Assembly: GCA_044867785.1 (NCBI GenBank)
Contig: JBIOVM010000124.1
Span: forward strand, 1-32,844
Source: DASRDR01 sp044867785
GTDB taxonomy: Bacteria; Methylomirabilota; Methylomirabilia; Rokubacteriales; DASRDR01
DNA: 32,844 nucleotides
Direction of reading: 5' to 3'
Under the pieces are notes generated by a model, which did no database searches, had not been told where the DNA came from, and saw only the letters and a list, made by a program, of their open reading frames with translations. Made by a program: the position numbers and the translations under genes. This document shows, in pieces, positions 16,039-23,817 of this stretch (its first letter is position 1; each line of letters begins with the position of its first letter).

Positions 16039-17073
16039 ATGAACCGGGCGACGGATCCCGCTCCACGACCCAGGCCGCGCGCACCGATGCGGCTCCCGCA
16101 CCTGGCCGGCATCGAGGCCGCGCGCGCGCTCATCCGCGGGCATCTTCCGGAGACCCCGCTGGTCCGCTCCGAGCTGCTCTCCCGGGCGCTGCGCGCCGAC
16201 GTCTGGCTCAAGAACGAGACCGTCAGCCCCATCGCGTCCTTCAAGCTCCGCGGCGCGCTGACGGCGCTCCTGCGGATCCGCGACGGGCGCGCCGGGGCGG
16301 CGGCCGTCACCTCGTCGACCGGCAATCACGGGCAAGGTGTCGCGGCCGCGGCGAGGGCGGTGGGAGCGCCCGCGCACATCTTCCTCCCCCACGGCGCGAA
16401 CCCGGTCAAGCGGCGCATGATCGAGGCCCTCGGCGCGACCATCCACGAAGGGGGACGCGACATCGACGAGGCCAAGGCCGACGCCCAGCGCTTCGCCGCG
16501 TCGAGCGATGCGGTCTTCGTGGACGACGGGGAGAGTCTCGACGTGATGGAAGGGGCGGGCACCGTGGGGCTCGAGGTCGCCGAGCGGCTCCCCGGCGTCG
16601 ACGTCCTCTTCGTCCCGATGGGGAGCGGCACCCTGGCCACGGGATGCGCGGTCGCGCTGAAAGGTCTCCAGCCGAGCGCCCGCGTCGTCGCGGTCCAGTC
16701 GTCGGGCTCGCCCGCCATGGTGGAGAGCTTTCACGCCCGGCGAGCCGTGGAGCGGGCGATCGACACGGTCGCCGACGGCTTGGTGTGCCGGGTGCCCGCC
16801 CAGCTCGCGCTCGAGGGGCTCTGGGCGTGGATCGACGACGCCGTCACGGTCTCCGACGCCGCCCTGCTCCGGTCACTGCGCGCGCTCGCCGAGCACGCTC
16901 ACGTCCTGGTCGAGCCCGCCGGCGCCGCGGGGCTGGCCGCCGCCTGGACGCGACGGGCCGAGCTGACCGGCCGGCGTGTCGTCCTGGTACTGACCGGCGC
17001 CAACGTCACCATGCCGGTCCTCGCAGACGCGCTCGCGAGCGCTCCGCTCTTCGATCTCGACCGTCCCGCCTGA
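16039..17073 (+). CDS. threonine/serine dehydratase-like PLP enzyme
   Basis: A 344-residue fold-type II PLP enzyme. The PLP lysine is in SPIASFKLRGALTAL. The phosphate and substrate loop is SSTGNHGQGVAAAAR, and the glycine-rich phosphate site is MGSGTLATGCAVAL. LVEPAGAAGLAAAW and VLVLTGANVTM near the end fit threonine dehydratase-like enzymes. There is no C-terminal ACT regulatory domain, so it is of the short catabolic kind (threonine, serine or 3-hydroxyaspartate ammonia-lyase, or a racemase). The ATG at 16039 is used; an ATG at 16087 gives a start closer to the family norm and cannot be excluded. It is convergent to the methyltransferase gene. Confidence 0.87.
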   Translation: MNRATDPAPRPRPRAPMRLPHLAGIEAARALIRGHLPETPLVRSELLSRALRADVWLKNETVSPIASFKLRGALTALLRIRDGRAGAAAVTSSTGNHGQGVAAAARAVGAPAHIFLPHGANPVKRRMIEALGATIHEGGRDIDEAKADAQRFAASSDAVFVDDGESLDVMEGAGTVGLEVAERLPGVDVLFVPMGSGTLATGCAVALKGLQPSARVVAVQSSGSPAMVESFHARRAVERAIDTVADGLVCRVPAQLALEGLWAWIDDAVTVSDAALLRSLRALAEHAHVLVEPAGAAGLAAAWTRRAELTGRRVVLVLTGANVTMPVLADALASAPLFDLDRPA

Positions 17074-17084
17074 CCGAGCCGCCG

Positions 17085-17684
17085 TCAGCCGGGCTTCCGG
17101 CAGACGAAGAGCACGTGCGGGTACGGGAGGAAGTCGACCATCGCGTGCCGGTGGACTCGAAACCCGGTCTCCTCGAGCGCGCCCTGGAGCGCCTCCGCCG
17201 CCCAGTAGTGAGGCGGGCTCCCCGGGCTCACCACGAGGTCCAGCGCATGCGTGAACCAACGCTTGTAGGCCGGCCGCCGGTCGACGTCTTTCACGACGAG
17301 GCACGCGCCGGGCGTCAGGGCGGCGTGAAGCTCGGCGAGGAGGGGCCGCACGGCCCGGGGCTCGACGTGGTGGACGATGTCCAGCATGTAGGCGCCCGCG
17401 TATCCCCGGCTCGCGCGAAACGCCCGGGCGTCGCCCACCGCGTACTCGACGTTCGACAGGCCCAGCCGCCGCCCGGCCTCCCGGGCGATGCCGATCCGCC
17501 GGGCGTCCACGTCGAGGCCGTGCAGGCGCAGCCCGGGCCGGACCTGGGCGTAGTAGAGGGAGAAGAGCCCGAAGCCGCACCCCACGTCGAGCACGTCTCC
17601 CGCACCGGGCAGGTACTGGCCGATCTCGTCGAGAAACCGCTGCCGCAGGACGATGAAGCGCGCGCGCGAGTAGACGCGAATCAC
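17085..17684 (-). CDS. SAM-dependent methyltransferase (class I)
   Basis: A 199-residue Rossmann methyltransferase. Motif I is VLDVGCGFGLFSLYYAQ, the acidic end of strand 2 is LHGLDVDARRI, and YMLDIVHHVEP is the motif IV region. The N-terminus VYSRARFIVLRQRFLDEIGQ is typical of a small family that methylates lipids or small molecules. The frame begins at a GTG, but it stays open upstream, reading EAYDDW just before it, which looks like part of the same family's N-terminus; no ATG, GTG or TTG is found in the 30 codons before it. It follows the GT-C membrane glycosyltransferase gene on the same strand, suggesting joint action on a lipid or glycan. Confidence 0.83.
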   Translation of the reverse strand: MIRVYSRARFIVLRQRFLDEIGQYLPGAGDVLDVGCGFGLFSLYYAQVRPGLRLHGLDVDARRIGIAREAGRRLGLSNVEYAVGDARAFRASRGYAGAYMLDIVHHVEPRAVRPLLAELHAALTPGACLVVKDVDRRPAYKRWFTHALDLVVSPGSPPHYWAAEALQGALEETGFRVHRHAMVDFLPYPHVLFVCRKPG

Positions 17685-17736
17685 CCAGTCGTCGTAGGCT
17701 TCGACGACCCGCGCGATCGCCTCTCGCCCGATCTCG

Positions 17737-19335
17737 TCAGGGCGCGGTGCGCTGGTAGAGGCGAAAGCCGTCCCCCTCCTCGGCCAGGCGGTAGCTCGCG
17801 GCGAGCCACTGCCGGAGCGCGGGAAACCCGTCCAGGCGCTCGTACCCGCCGGCCGGCCAGCCGCGCTCGAAGACCACGACGGCCGCCGGCGGACGCGCGG
17901 CGAGCGCGGCCATCAGCTCGCCGCGCAGACGTCTCACGTACGCGTGTTCGACGTCGTGGTGGAAGTGGAAGTCATAGATGAACCGGCTGGGCTGGCGCAC
18001 GCGGAGGCGAAGCAACGCATGAACGCCGCCTTCCGTCGTGTCCAGGACCTGGACGGTGCCGCCGGCCGCGACCATCGGCCGGAGCGCGGCCTCCAGGCGG
18101 TCCACCCGGGCCAGCCGGGCCTCGATCCAGCGGGGCGCGAGGTTCACCCACCCTTTCGTCCACAGCGCGCCGGCGGTCACCGCCAGCGTCACGAGAAGCG
18201 CCGCCGCGACGACGGGACGGCGAGTCGACGCCGCGACGCCGAGGCCGGCCCCGCCGAGCGCGGTCGCGAAGAGCGCCACGGGATAGAAGTGGTACTCCCA
18301 GCCTCGCCCTTGGATCCAGAAATGCGCGGCCCCGTAGGCGAGCCCCGTCGCCAGGACGCCGAGCGTCGGCCAGCGACGCGCGCGGGCGAGCGCCACCGCG
18401 CCGAGGCCGGCCCAGGCGGTGAGGCCCGCCAGCACCGCCAGGCCGTAGTCGCGCGCCGCGAGCTCGTGGAGGACGTCGCTCCGCCCGAGCCGCGAATAGA
18501 GCGGGATCAGATAGCCGAGCGTGATGGCGACGAAGGCCGCGAGACCGCCGGTCCAGCCGAGCCATCCCAGCATCGCGAGCGCCGGAAGCGCGAGCCCCGC
18601 GGCGACACGGGCGAGCGCGCGTCCCCCGCCCGCACCGCGCCAGGCCCACCATGCGAGCGCGGGCGCCAGCAGGACGGCGTGAGGCTTGACCCAGATCGCG
18701 CCCCCGAGCGCGAGGGCGGCGGCGCCGATCCAGCGCAGCCTCCCGAATCCCACCGAGTGAGCCGAGGCGATCGCGGCGGCCGCGCTCCACGCGAGGCCGG
18801 CGCAGAGCAGCAGCTCTCGCTGTCCCGCCAGCCACGGGCCTCCCGCGACGTGGTAAAGGGCGAAGAGCGACGCCGCCGCCAGCCCGCCCCACGCACCGGA
18901 GAATCGGAGCGCCGTCCAGAGTCCCCCGCCGATCACGGCGATGAGGCCGAGGTCGAACGCCCGGAAGGCGTGGCTTCCGGGACCGAGAGCGCTCAGGACC
19001 AGGAGATGCGCGATGTAGACGCCGGGGAAATTCATGTCGAACAGGTCCCGGTAGGGAGCGGCGCCGTCGAGAATCCGCCACGCCACGTAGTGCATCAGCG
19101 GCGCGTCGTGGACGAGCGGCCAGTCCCGGGATGCCCACAAGAGCCGCAGGGCGGCGAGGGTCACTGCGGCGACGCCGACGGCGACCACCGCGCCGAGCGC
19201 CGGAGCCCGATCGCCCGGGACCGCGAACGCGGGAGCGGGAGGCGAAGAGGGCGATGCTGGCTTCGTCGGCACCGTGTCGGATCGCGCCCGGCTTCCTCCG
19301 GACGCGGGGGGAGTGTGGCCCTGGGAACCGGTCAT
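17737..19335 (-). CDS. GT-C type membrane glycosyltransferase (GT39/ArnT-like)
   Basis: A 532-residue polytopic membrane protein. A disordered Ser/Pro-rich N-terminus of about 40 residues leads to roughly ten to twelve hydrophobic helices. After the first helix, PLVHDAPLMHYVAWRILDGA and PYRDLFDMNFPGVYI fit the first periplasmic loop of GT-C enzymes that use polyprenyl-phosphate sugars (the Asp near a PYRD motif). The final 120 residues are soluble and probably periplasmic. Start: ATG at 19335 rather than the in-frame TTG nine bases upstream. The likely role is transfer of a sugar to a lipid, protein or envelope glycan; the acceptor is unknown. It is divergent from the neighbouring membrane-protein gene. 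Confidence 0.72.
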   Translation of the reverse strand: MTGSQGHTPPASGGSRARSDTVPTKPASPSSPPAPAFAVPGDRAPALGAVVAVGVAAVTLAALRLLWASRDWPLVHDAPLMHYVAWRILDGAAPYRDLFDMNFPGVYIAHLLVLSALGPGSHAFRAFDLGLIAVIGGGLWTALRFSGAWGGLAAASLFALYHVAGGPWLAGQRELLLCAGLAWSAAAAIASAHSVGFGRLRWIGAAALALGGAIWVKPHAVLLAPALAWWAWRGAGGGRALARVAAGLALPALAMLGWLGWTGGLAAFVAITLGYLIPLYSRLGRSDVLHELAARDYGLAVLAGLTAWAGLGAVALARARRWPTLGVLATGLAYGAAHFWIQGRGWEYHFYPVALFATALGGAGLGVAASTRRPVVAAALLVTLAVTAGALWTKGWVNLAPRWIEARLARVDRLEAALRPMVAAGGTVQVLDTTEGGVHALLRLRVRQPSRFIYDFHFHHDVEHAYVRRLRGELMAALAARPPAAVVVFERGWPAGGYERLDGFPALRQWLAASYRLAEEGDGFRLYQRTAP

Positions 19336-19388
19336 GTCAAGCAAGCGTGAGCGTGTGCGTCGCGGCCGGCTGTGAGACCGTAGAGCCC

Positions 19389-20156
19389 GTGGCCACGACG
19401 ACGCTGCTCAAGCTCCTCCTGGCGCCCACGCTCATCCTGCTAGCGACCCTGGCCGGCCGCCGCTGGGGCCCGGCGGTGGGCGGATGGCTCGCCGGACTGC
19501 CGCTCACCTCCGCCCCCGTCTCCCTCATCCTCGCGCTCGAGCACGGCCCCGACTTCGCCGCCCGAGCGGCCCTCGGCACGCTGTTCGGCCTGATCTCGCT
19601 CGCGGCGTTCTCCCTGGCGTACGGCATCGCCGCTCGGCGGCTCCAGTGGGCCGCGTGTCTGGCCGCCGCCCTGGCGGCCTTCGGGGTCTCGACCCTCGCC
19701 TTCGAGGACGTGACCCTCCCCCTCGCCGCCGCGTTCGCCCTGGTCTGTGCAGTGCTGGCCGCCGTCGGGGCGGCGATGGCCGGGAGCGGCCCGCCGCGGC
19801 CGCCGCCTCGACTGGTGGCCGGCGACCTCGCCATCCGGATGGCGATCGCCGCGCTCCTGGTCCTCGCGCTGACCTCGGTGGCGGGGGCGCTCGGACCCGC
19901 GCTGGCCGGCAGCTTGTCCCCCATCCCGGTCTTCGGCGCGCTGCTCGCCGTGTTCGCTCACCGCGATCAGGGCGCCGCGGCCGCCGTCGCGCTCCTGCGC
20001 GGAATGGTCCTTGGCTCGTTCGGCTTCGCCGCGTTCATGATGACGGTGAGCGGTCTGCTCGACCGCGCGGCGATCGCGCCCACGTACGCTCTGGCCTCGG
20101 CGGGCGCGCTCGGCATCCACGGCGTCACGCTCGCCCTCGTCCGGCGCTCGGCCTGA
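19389..20156 (+). CDS. integral membrane protein with two-fold internal repeat
   Basis: A 255-residue protein from a GTG start, almost wholly hydrophobic, with about eight helices. I do not recognise the family. The two halves resemble each other. The first has GPAVGGWLAGLPLTSAPVSL followed by an AL.HG..FAARAALGTLFG stretch. The second has GPALAGSLSPIPVFGALLAV followed by AHRDQGAAAAVALLRGMVLG, and both then run into a G.xx.AAF helix. Such pseudo-symmetry is usual in secondary transporters and some channels. GTG codons at 19347 and 19353 could extend the start, but the added residues are not hydrophobic. It is followed by a DinB gene 21 bases on. Confidence 0.6.
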   Translation: MATTTLLKLLLAPTLILLATLAGRRWGPAVGGWLAGLPLTSAPVSLILALEHGPDFAARAALGTLFGLISLAAFSLAYGIAARRLQWAACLAAALAAFGVSTLAFEDVTLPLAAAFALVCAVLAAVGAAMAGSGPPRPPPRLVAGDLAIRMAIAALLVLALTSVAGALGPALAGSLSPIPVFGALLAVFAHRDQGAAAAVALLRGMVLGSFGFAAFMMTVSGLLDRAAIAPTYALASAGALGIHGVTLALVRRSA

Positions 20157-20162
20157 TCACTC

Positions 20163-20168
20163 GGAGGA
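20163..20168 (+). promoter_or_regulatory. strong ribosome binding site for the DinB gene
   Basis: GGAGGA lies nine bases before the ATG at 20178. It contrasts with the many neighbouring starts that lack a ribosome binding site. Confidence 0.6.
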
Positions 20169-20177
20169 AAGGGCTAC

Positions 20178-20687
20178 ATGGCTGCTGTCCCGGCTCCGCT
20201 CGTCGAGCGGCTCACCACGCACCTCGACGCCCTGAGCTTCGTCCTTGCCAGGGCGACGCCGGCCGCGCTCGAAGCGCGACCGCGGCCGGACGAATGGTCG
20301 GCCCGCGAGAACCTCGCTCACCTCGCCCGCCACCATGCCGTGTTCCTCACGCGGCTGCGGCGCCTGCTCTCGGAGGATCGTCCGGAGCTCGGTCGCTACC
20401 GAGCCGAGGACGACCCCGATTGGGTCGACTGGGCGGGACTCCCCCTCGCCAGCGTCTTGGAGCGGCTCCGGACGCTTCGGGCCGAGCTGCTCCTGCTGGT
20501 CCGGTCGCTGTCCCCGCTCGACTGGGCGCGCACGGGAATCCACCCGACCTTCGGCGAGATGGACGTGGCCGGGTGGCTCGAGTTCTTCCTCCTCCACGAG
20601 GCTCACCATCTCTACGTCGCCCTGGTACGGCTGGGCGAGGCCGGTCGGCGCCCGCGCTCGAGGGCCGGCGGCGGGCCCACGGCGTGA
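20178..20687 (+). CDS. DinB-family four-helix-bundle protein
   Basis: A 169-residue protein of the DinB/YfiT-like superfamily. The N-terminal LVERLTTHLDALSFVLARAT and the segment RPRPDEWSARENLAHLARHH are typical, with the second giving the first metal-binding His. HPTFGEMDVAGWLEFFLLHE then HHLYVAL supplies the C-terminal HxxxH/HEAHH-type pair. DinB proteins are metal-binding helical bundles, many of them thiol transferases using bacillithiol or mycothiol, or of unknown substrate. It has a strong ribosome binding site and is convergent with the cytochrome c gene, three bases away. Confidence 0.85.
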   Translation: MAAVPAPLVERLTTHLDALSFVLARATPAALEARPRPDEWSARENLAHLARHHAVFLTRLRRLLSEDRPELGRYRAEDDPDWVDWAGLPLASVLERLRTLRAELLLLVRSLSPLDWARTGIHPTFGEMDVAGWLEFFLLHEAHHLYVALVRLGEAGRRPRSRAGGGPTA

Positions 20688-20690
20688 CGC

Positions 20691-21224
20691 TCAGTGCGTC
20701 GTGTGCGTCCCTTGCCCCTTGGCGGGCGGCGCCGACGGCCTGAGCTGCCGCAGGTACGCGACCAGGTCGATCGTCTCCTGGAGGGTCAGGACGTCTCCGT
20801 AGGTGGGCATCTTCGACGACCCGTCTGCGGCCGCGTAGCCTCGGCCTGGTTCGACCACGGCGCCGGGATTGATGATCGCCTCGGCGAAGAACTCGGGCGG
20901 GTGGAGTGCGCCCATGCTCGACAGCTCGGGCCCGGAGCGCCGGCCGTCCGTTGGCGCCGGGAAGCCCTCCCCGCGCACCTCGTGACAGCTGTAGCACTCC
21001 AGCCGCTCGAAGATCGCTCGGCCCTTCGACGGGTCGCCCTTGGGCCAGGTGAACGTCCAGCCTTTCGGAGTCCCGTGGGCGTGGGATCCCGGCTTCGGCG
21101 TCGCGCGCCCCGCCGCTGGTGGCGTCGACTGCGCCTCGGCGCGGCGAGCCGCGGGCCGCCCGGCCGGGCCCGGCAGGAGCCCGGCCAGCATCAGTCCCAG
21201 CGCCAGCGCGGTCTTGAACGCCAC
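20691..21224 (-). CDS. exported monohaem c-type cytochrome
   Basis: A 177-residue periplasmic protein. The GTG at 21224 is chosen because GGGGAG lies five bases before it and the signal peptide (FKTALALGLMLAGLLPGPAG) starts there; the ATG at 21251 would add nine charged residues. The haem site is ECYSCHEVRGEGFP (CXXCH), and a likely Met axial ligand is in SSKMPTYGDVLT. QETIDLVAYLRQL is the usual C-terminal helix. Between the signal and the haem site is a His/Pro-rich stretch, GSHAHGTPKGWTFTWPKGD. It may carry electrons to an oxidase or a periplasmic enzyme; no partner gene is adjacent. Confidence 0.87.
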   Translation of the reverse strand: MAFKTALALGLMLAGLLPGPAGRPAARRAEAQSTPPAAGRATPKPGSHAHGTPKGWTFTWPKGDPSKGRAIFERLECYSCHEVRGEGFPAPTDGRRSGPELSSMGALHPPEFFAEAIINPGAVVEPGRGYAAADGSSKMPTYGDVLTLQETIDLVAYLRQLRPSAPPAKGQGTHTTH

Positions 21225-21267
21225 GCGATCTCCCCGGTCACGGTGCGACATCGGGTCGTCCGGTGCG

Positions 21268-21273
21268 ATTCTA
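21268..21273 (-). promoter_or_regulatory. -10 element TAGAAT for the cytochrome c gene
   Basis: TAGAAT on the minus strand predicts a transcript start near 21261, giving a short leader of about 37 bases with GGGGAG before the GTG at 21224. No -35 of quality is visible. Confidence 0.4.
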
Positions 21274-21296
21274 CCCGACCGGGTCGGCGGGCTCCG

Positions 21297-22094
21297 TCAG
21301 AACCAGCCGGGATCCCCGGGGAGCAGGATGCGCTCGGCGCCCGCCTCCCGCACGATGCGCGGCCGGACGGGACGGATCTCGCGGCCCCGAGCGGCGCCCA
21401 GGACGTCGTCGACGCCACGGTGCTCGGCGACGGTCGCCAGGATCCGCTGGGTCGGCAGCGGAAGCACGAACTCGCCGGCCCGGTGTCGGGTGAGCGCCGC
21501 GCGGGGCGCCATCCAGCGCGCGCTCACCATCTCGTGGCCGTCGGGCTCGGCCGATTGGTCCGGCCGGGCCGCCGCGACGAAGAAGCGCGTGTCGTAGCGG
21601 ACGGGTCGCTCCTCCGGGGTGATCCAGTGAGCCCAGTACGCCACGCAGTCGGTGGCGAGGGTGAGGTCGAGCTCCGCCAGCATCCGCGCGAACGCGGCGC
21701 TGTCCGCCCGGCAGCGGGCGCGTCGCGCGCCGACGTCGCCCAGGGACGCGAGATCCGCCGGACGTCCGCCCGCATCGTCCGCCAGGAGGAGGCCGGCCTC
21801 CTCGAACGCCTCGCGGAGCGCGGCCACCCAGAAGCCGATGGCGCGCTCCGGCGGCCGCACGTCCGGCATCGAGCGCGCAGCGGCGGCGCGCGTGAGGCCG
21901 CGGCATCGGGCCTCCACGTCCGGAGCCGAGTCCTCGATCTCGACGCGCCCCCCCGGAAAGGCGAACGCCCCGGGGGAGAACCGGCTGTCGGGATGCCGCT
22001 GGAGGAGGAGCACCTCGATACCGTGAGGCGTGTCGCGCGCCAGGATCACCGACGCCGCCAGGCGAGCCTCGACGGGACGAGTCGGCTCCGACAC
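21297..22094 (-). CDS. Nudix hydrolase with an insertion in the Nudix box
   Basis: A 265-residue protein. GTG at 22094 is taken as start because the Nudix fold begins soon after (RLAASVILARDTPHGIEVLL) and a promoter sits directly upstream. FSPGAFAFPGGRVE opens the Nudix box, but the rest, AALREAFEEAGLLLADD, comes about 40 residues later. The standard box is 23 residues long. Such an insertion is known in the NUDT19/RP2p-type group, members of which act on CoA derivatives. Catalytic glutamates of REAFEEAG are present. The likely reaction is hydrolysis of a nucleoside-diphosphate-linked compound, perhaps CoA or acyl-CoA. Confidence 0.83.
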   Translation of the reverse strand: MSEPTRPVEARLAASVILARDTPHGIEVLLLQRHPDSRFSPGAFAFPGGRVEIEDSAPDVEARCRGLTRAAAARSMPDVRPPERAIGFWVAALREAFEEAGLLLADDAGGRPADLASLGDVGARRARCRADSAAFARMLAELDLTLATDCVAYWAHWITPEERPVRYDTRFFVAAARPDQSAEPDGHEMVSARWMAPRAALTRHRAGEFVLPLPTQRILATVAEHRGVDDVLGAARGREIRPVRPRIVREAGAERILLPGDPGWF

Positions 22095-22101
22095 GGGACT
22101 G

Positions 22102-22130
22102 GTCGTAACACGCCGGTCCGGCGCCGTCAA
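22102..22130 (-). promoter_or_regulatory. promoter of the Nudix gene, probably leaderless
   Basis: On the minus strand, TTGACG (22125-22130), a 17-base spacer and TACGAC (22102-22107) end seven bases before the GTG at 22094. The spacing matches the other leaderless candidates in the window. Confidence 0.45.
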
Positions 22131-22149
22131 TCGAAGGAGATGCGGCGAG

Positions 22150-22155
22150 TAGAAT
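22150..22155 (+). promoter_or_regulatory. -10 element TAGAAT of the MFS gene, probably leaderless
   Basis: TAGAAT, preceded by GAG, ends six bases before the ATG at 22162. The expected -35 position overlaps the opposing TTGACG of the Nudix promoter. Confidence 0.5.
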
Positions 22156-22161
22156 GGCCGA

Positions 22162-23322
22162 ATGCGCCTCCTGCCGCTCGTCGCCGCCGTGGTCGTCGTC
22201 GACACGGCGTTCTTCGCCGTCCTCACGCCGCTCATTCCCGCCTACGGCGCGTCGCTCGCCCTGTCGAAAAGCGCCGTGGGGATCCTGACCGGCGCCTTCG
22301 CCGCGGGCGTGCTGCTCGCCGCGCTGCCGAGCGGGGCCCTGGCCGCCCGCCTCGGCGTGCGACCGACGCTCCTACTCGGCCTCGGGCTCACGGGGCTCGC
22401 CAGCGTCCTCTTCGGGCTCTCGACCCGATACGATCTCCTCGTGCTCACGCGGTTCGCGGCGGGCATCGGCAGTGCCTGCTCGTGGACGGCGTCCGTCGGC
22501 TGGCTCGCGCGCGCAGCGCCGCCGGAGCGTCGCGGAGAGCTGATCGGCTTCGCCATCTCCGCCGCGGTCGCCGGATCGCTGCTGGGTCCCCTCCTCGGCG
22601 CGGCGGCGGCCTGGTACGGCACCGCCCCGGCCTTCGGCGCGGTCGCCGCAGCCTGCGCCGTGCTGGCGGCGCTCGTCCTCTCGCTTTCCGAGCCGGCCGC
22701 CGGGTCGGGGAGCGTCACGATGGCCGCGGCCCTCCGCATTCCGTCCATCCGGGAGCCGCTCGGCCTGATCCTGCTGGCCCCGCTTCTCTTCGCGGTGCTC
22801 GGCGTCCTGGTGCCCCTCTCGCTCGGCGCGCGCGGCTGGGACGCCGGCCGGCTGGGCGCGCTCTACGCGCTGGCGGCGGCGCTGGAGGCCGTCGTGCACC
22901 CCTTGCTCGGGCGCTGGGCGGATCGCAAAGGGGCGCTGGCGCCGATCCGGGTGGGGCTCGCCGGATCGATGGTCGTGCTGGCGGGCCTGGCCGGAACGGC
23001 GGCGCCCTGGCTCGTGGCCGCGCTCGTGGTCGCGGCGGCCATCACGTTCGGAGCCACGCTGGTGCCGGGCATGGCCCTCGTCACCCGGGCCGCGGATGCC
23101 GCCGGCCTCGACGCCGTCCTGGCGATCGCGCTTGCCAACCTCGGGTGGGCTCTGGGGCATGCGGTCGGCGCTCCGCTCTGCGGGTGGCTGGCCGACCGCG
23201 CTGGCGACACCGCCACTTATCTCGCCTTCGCGGGCCTCTGCCTCGCGGCGCTGGTGGCTCTCCGCGGCCGCCGGGCCCTCGACGCCGCGCTTCCGCGCGA
23301 GCTGCCGGGCGGGCGCCGTTGA
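22162..23322 (+). CDS. MFS transporter
   Basis: A 386-residue, twelve-helix major facilitator. The first half has AALPSGALAARLGVRPTLLL, the loop 2-3 motif A region, and RFAAGIGSACSWTASVGWLA in helix 4. The second half has EAVVHPLLGRWADRKGALAP, the matching loop 8-9 motif, and ends with GAPLCGWLADRAGDTATYLA. Length and layout suit a drug or metabolite efflux pump of the DHA1 type; the substrate is unknown. It starts 67 bases from the divergent Nudix gene. There is no ribosome binding site in the usual place, in line with a leaderless start. Confidence 0.9.
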   Translation: MRLLPLVAAVVVVDTAFFAVLTPLIPAYGASLALSKSAVGILTGAFAAGVLLAALPSGALAARLGVRPTLLLGLGLTGLASVLFGLSTRYDLLVLTRFAAGIGSACSWTASVGWLARAAPPERRGELIGFAISAAVAGSLLGPLLGAAAAWYGTAPAFGAVAAACAVLAALVLSLSEPAAGSGSVTMAAALRIPSIREPLGLILLAPLLFAVLGVLVPLSLGARGWDAGRLGALYALAAALEAVVHPLLGRWADRKGALAPIRVGLAGSMVVLAGLAGTAAPWLVAALVVAAAITFGATLVPGMALVTRAADAAGLDAVLAIALANLGWALGHAVGAPLCGWLADRAGDTATYLAFAGLCLAALVALRGRRALDAALPRELPGGRR

Positions 23323-23323
23323 C

Positions 23324-23339
23324 AGCGCGAACGCGCGCT
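23324..23339 (+). terminator. possible stem-loop after the MFS gene
   Basis: AGCGCG, a four-base loop and CGCGCT follow the stop codon directly, then TTCCC. The stem is stable but the T tract is missing, so it is only a weak terminator candidate. Confidence 0.3.
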
Positions 23340-23399
23340 TCCCAGCATGGCCGGACCGGCACGGCCGTCCGACGCCCCCGACCGCGAGACGCGACGTGG

Positions 23400-23795
23400 A
23401 TGCAGGAGCGCGCCCGAGACGCTCGGCCTCGCGCTGCCCGCTCCACCCAAGCACACGGGACGGGACGTCCGCGCCGTCCGCGCCGGCGATCTGCTGTTCC
23501 TGTCCGGTCAGGACCGACACGGAACGGCCGGGTCGTCCGCCGGGGCCGGCCGGGTCGCGACCTGAAGATCGCGCAGGGTCAAGAGGCGGCGCGGCTGACG
23601 GGCCTCAACCTCTTGGCGTCCGCGCGACCGCGCTCGGGAGCCTCGATCGTGTGCGGCGAGTCGTGAAGGTGCTCGGCATGGTGCCCTGCACCGAGGACTT
23701 CGTCGATCGACCCCGCGGTTTGGTCGAGGCCGGCCCGAGGGCTCGCCGGCGGCATGCCGGTGGAGGTGGAGCTCCCCGCTCGAAGCGCGATCGGG
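23400..23795 (+). pseudogene. RidA/YjgF-family pseudogene with several frameshifts
   Basis: Pieces of one RidA-type protein appear in order, in different frames. From ATG at 23400: MQERAR. From 23416: ETLGLALPAPPKHTGRDVRA and VRAGDLLFLSGQ, ended by a TGA at 23563. From 23553: GRDLKIAQGQEAARLTGLNL. From about 23614: ATALGSLDRVRRVVKVLGMV then PCTEDFVD. From 23739: GLAGGMPVEVELPARSA. The order, the FLSGQ, GQEAARLTGLNL and GMPVEVE motifs, and the length all fit a RidA-like protein of about 150 residues. About 20-25 residues before the last piece seem to be lost too. At least three or four shifts are needed, so this is a dead gene unless the assembly is poor here. RidA proteins remove reactive enamine/imine intermediates. 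Confidence 0.75.
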
Positions 23796-23817
23796 GGCGG
23801 CCGGCCGTCGGCCCGGG

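Noticed and set aside
17944..19350. Plus-strand open frame of 468 codons opposite the GT-C gene
   Set aside because: Very charged, low-complexity translation (ER/GD-rich), no domain, and antisense to a coherent membrane protein.
23347..23565. Separate small gene of 72 codons
   Set aside because: It is only one in-frame piece of the broken RidA gene; the rest continues in other frames.
20694..23666. Plus-strand open frame of 990 codons across four genes
   Set aside because: It runs antisense to the cytochrome and Nudix genes and out of frame through the MFS gene; composition is that of a shadow. Only its last part has meaning, as a piece of the RidA pseudogene.
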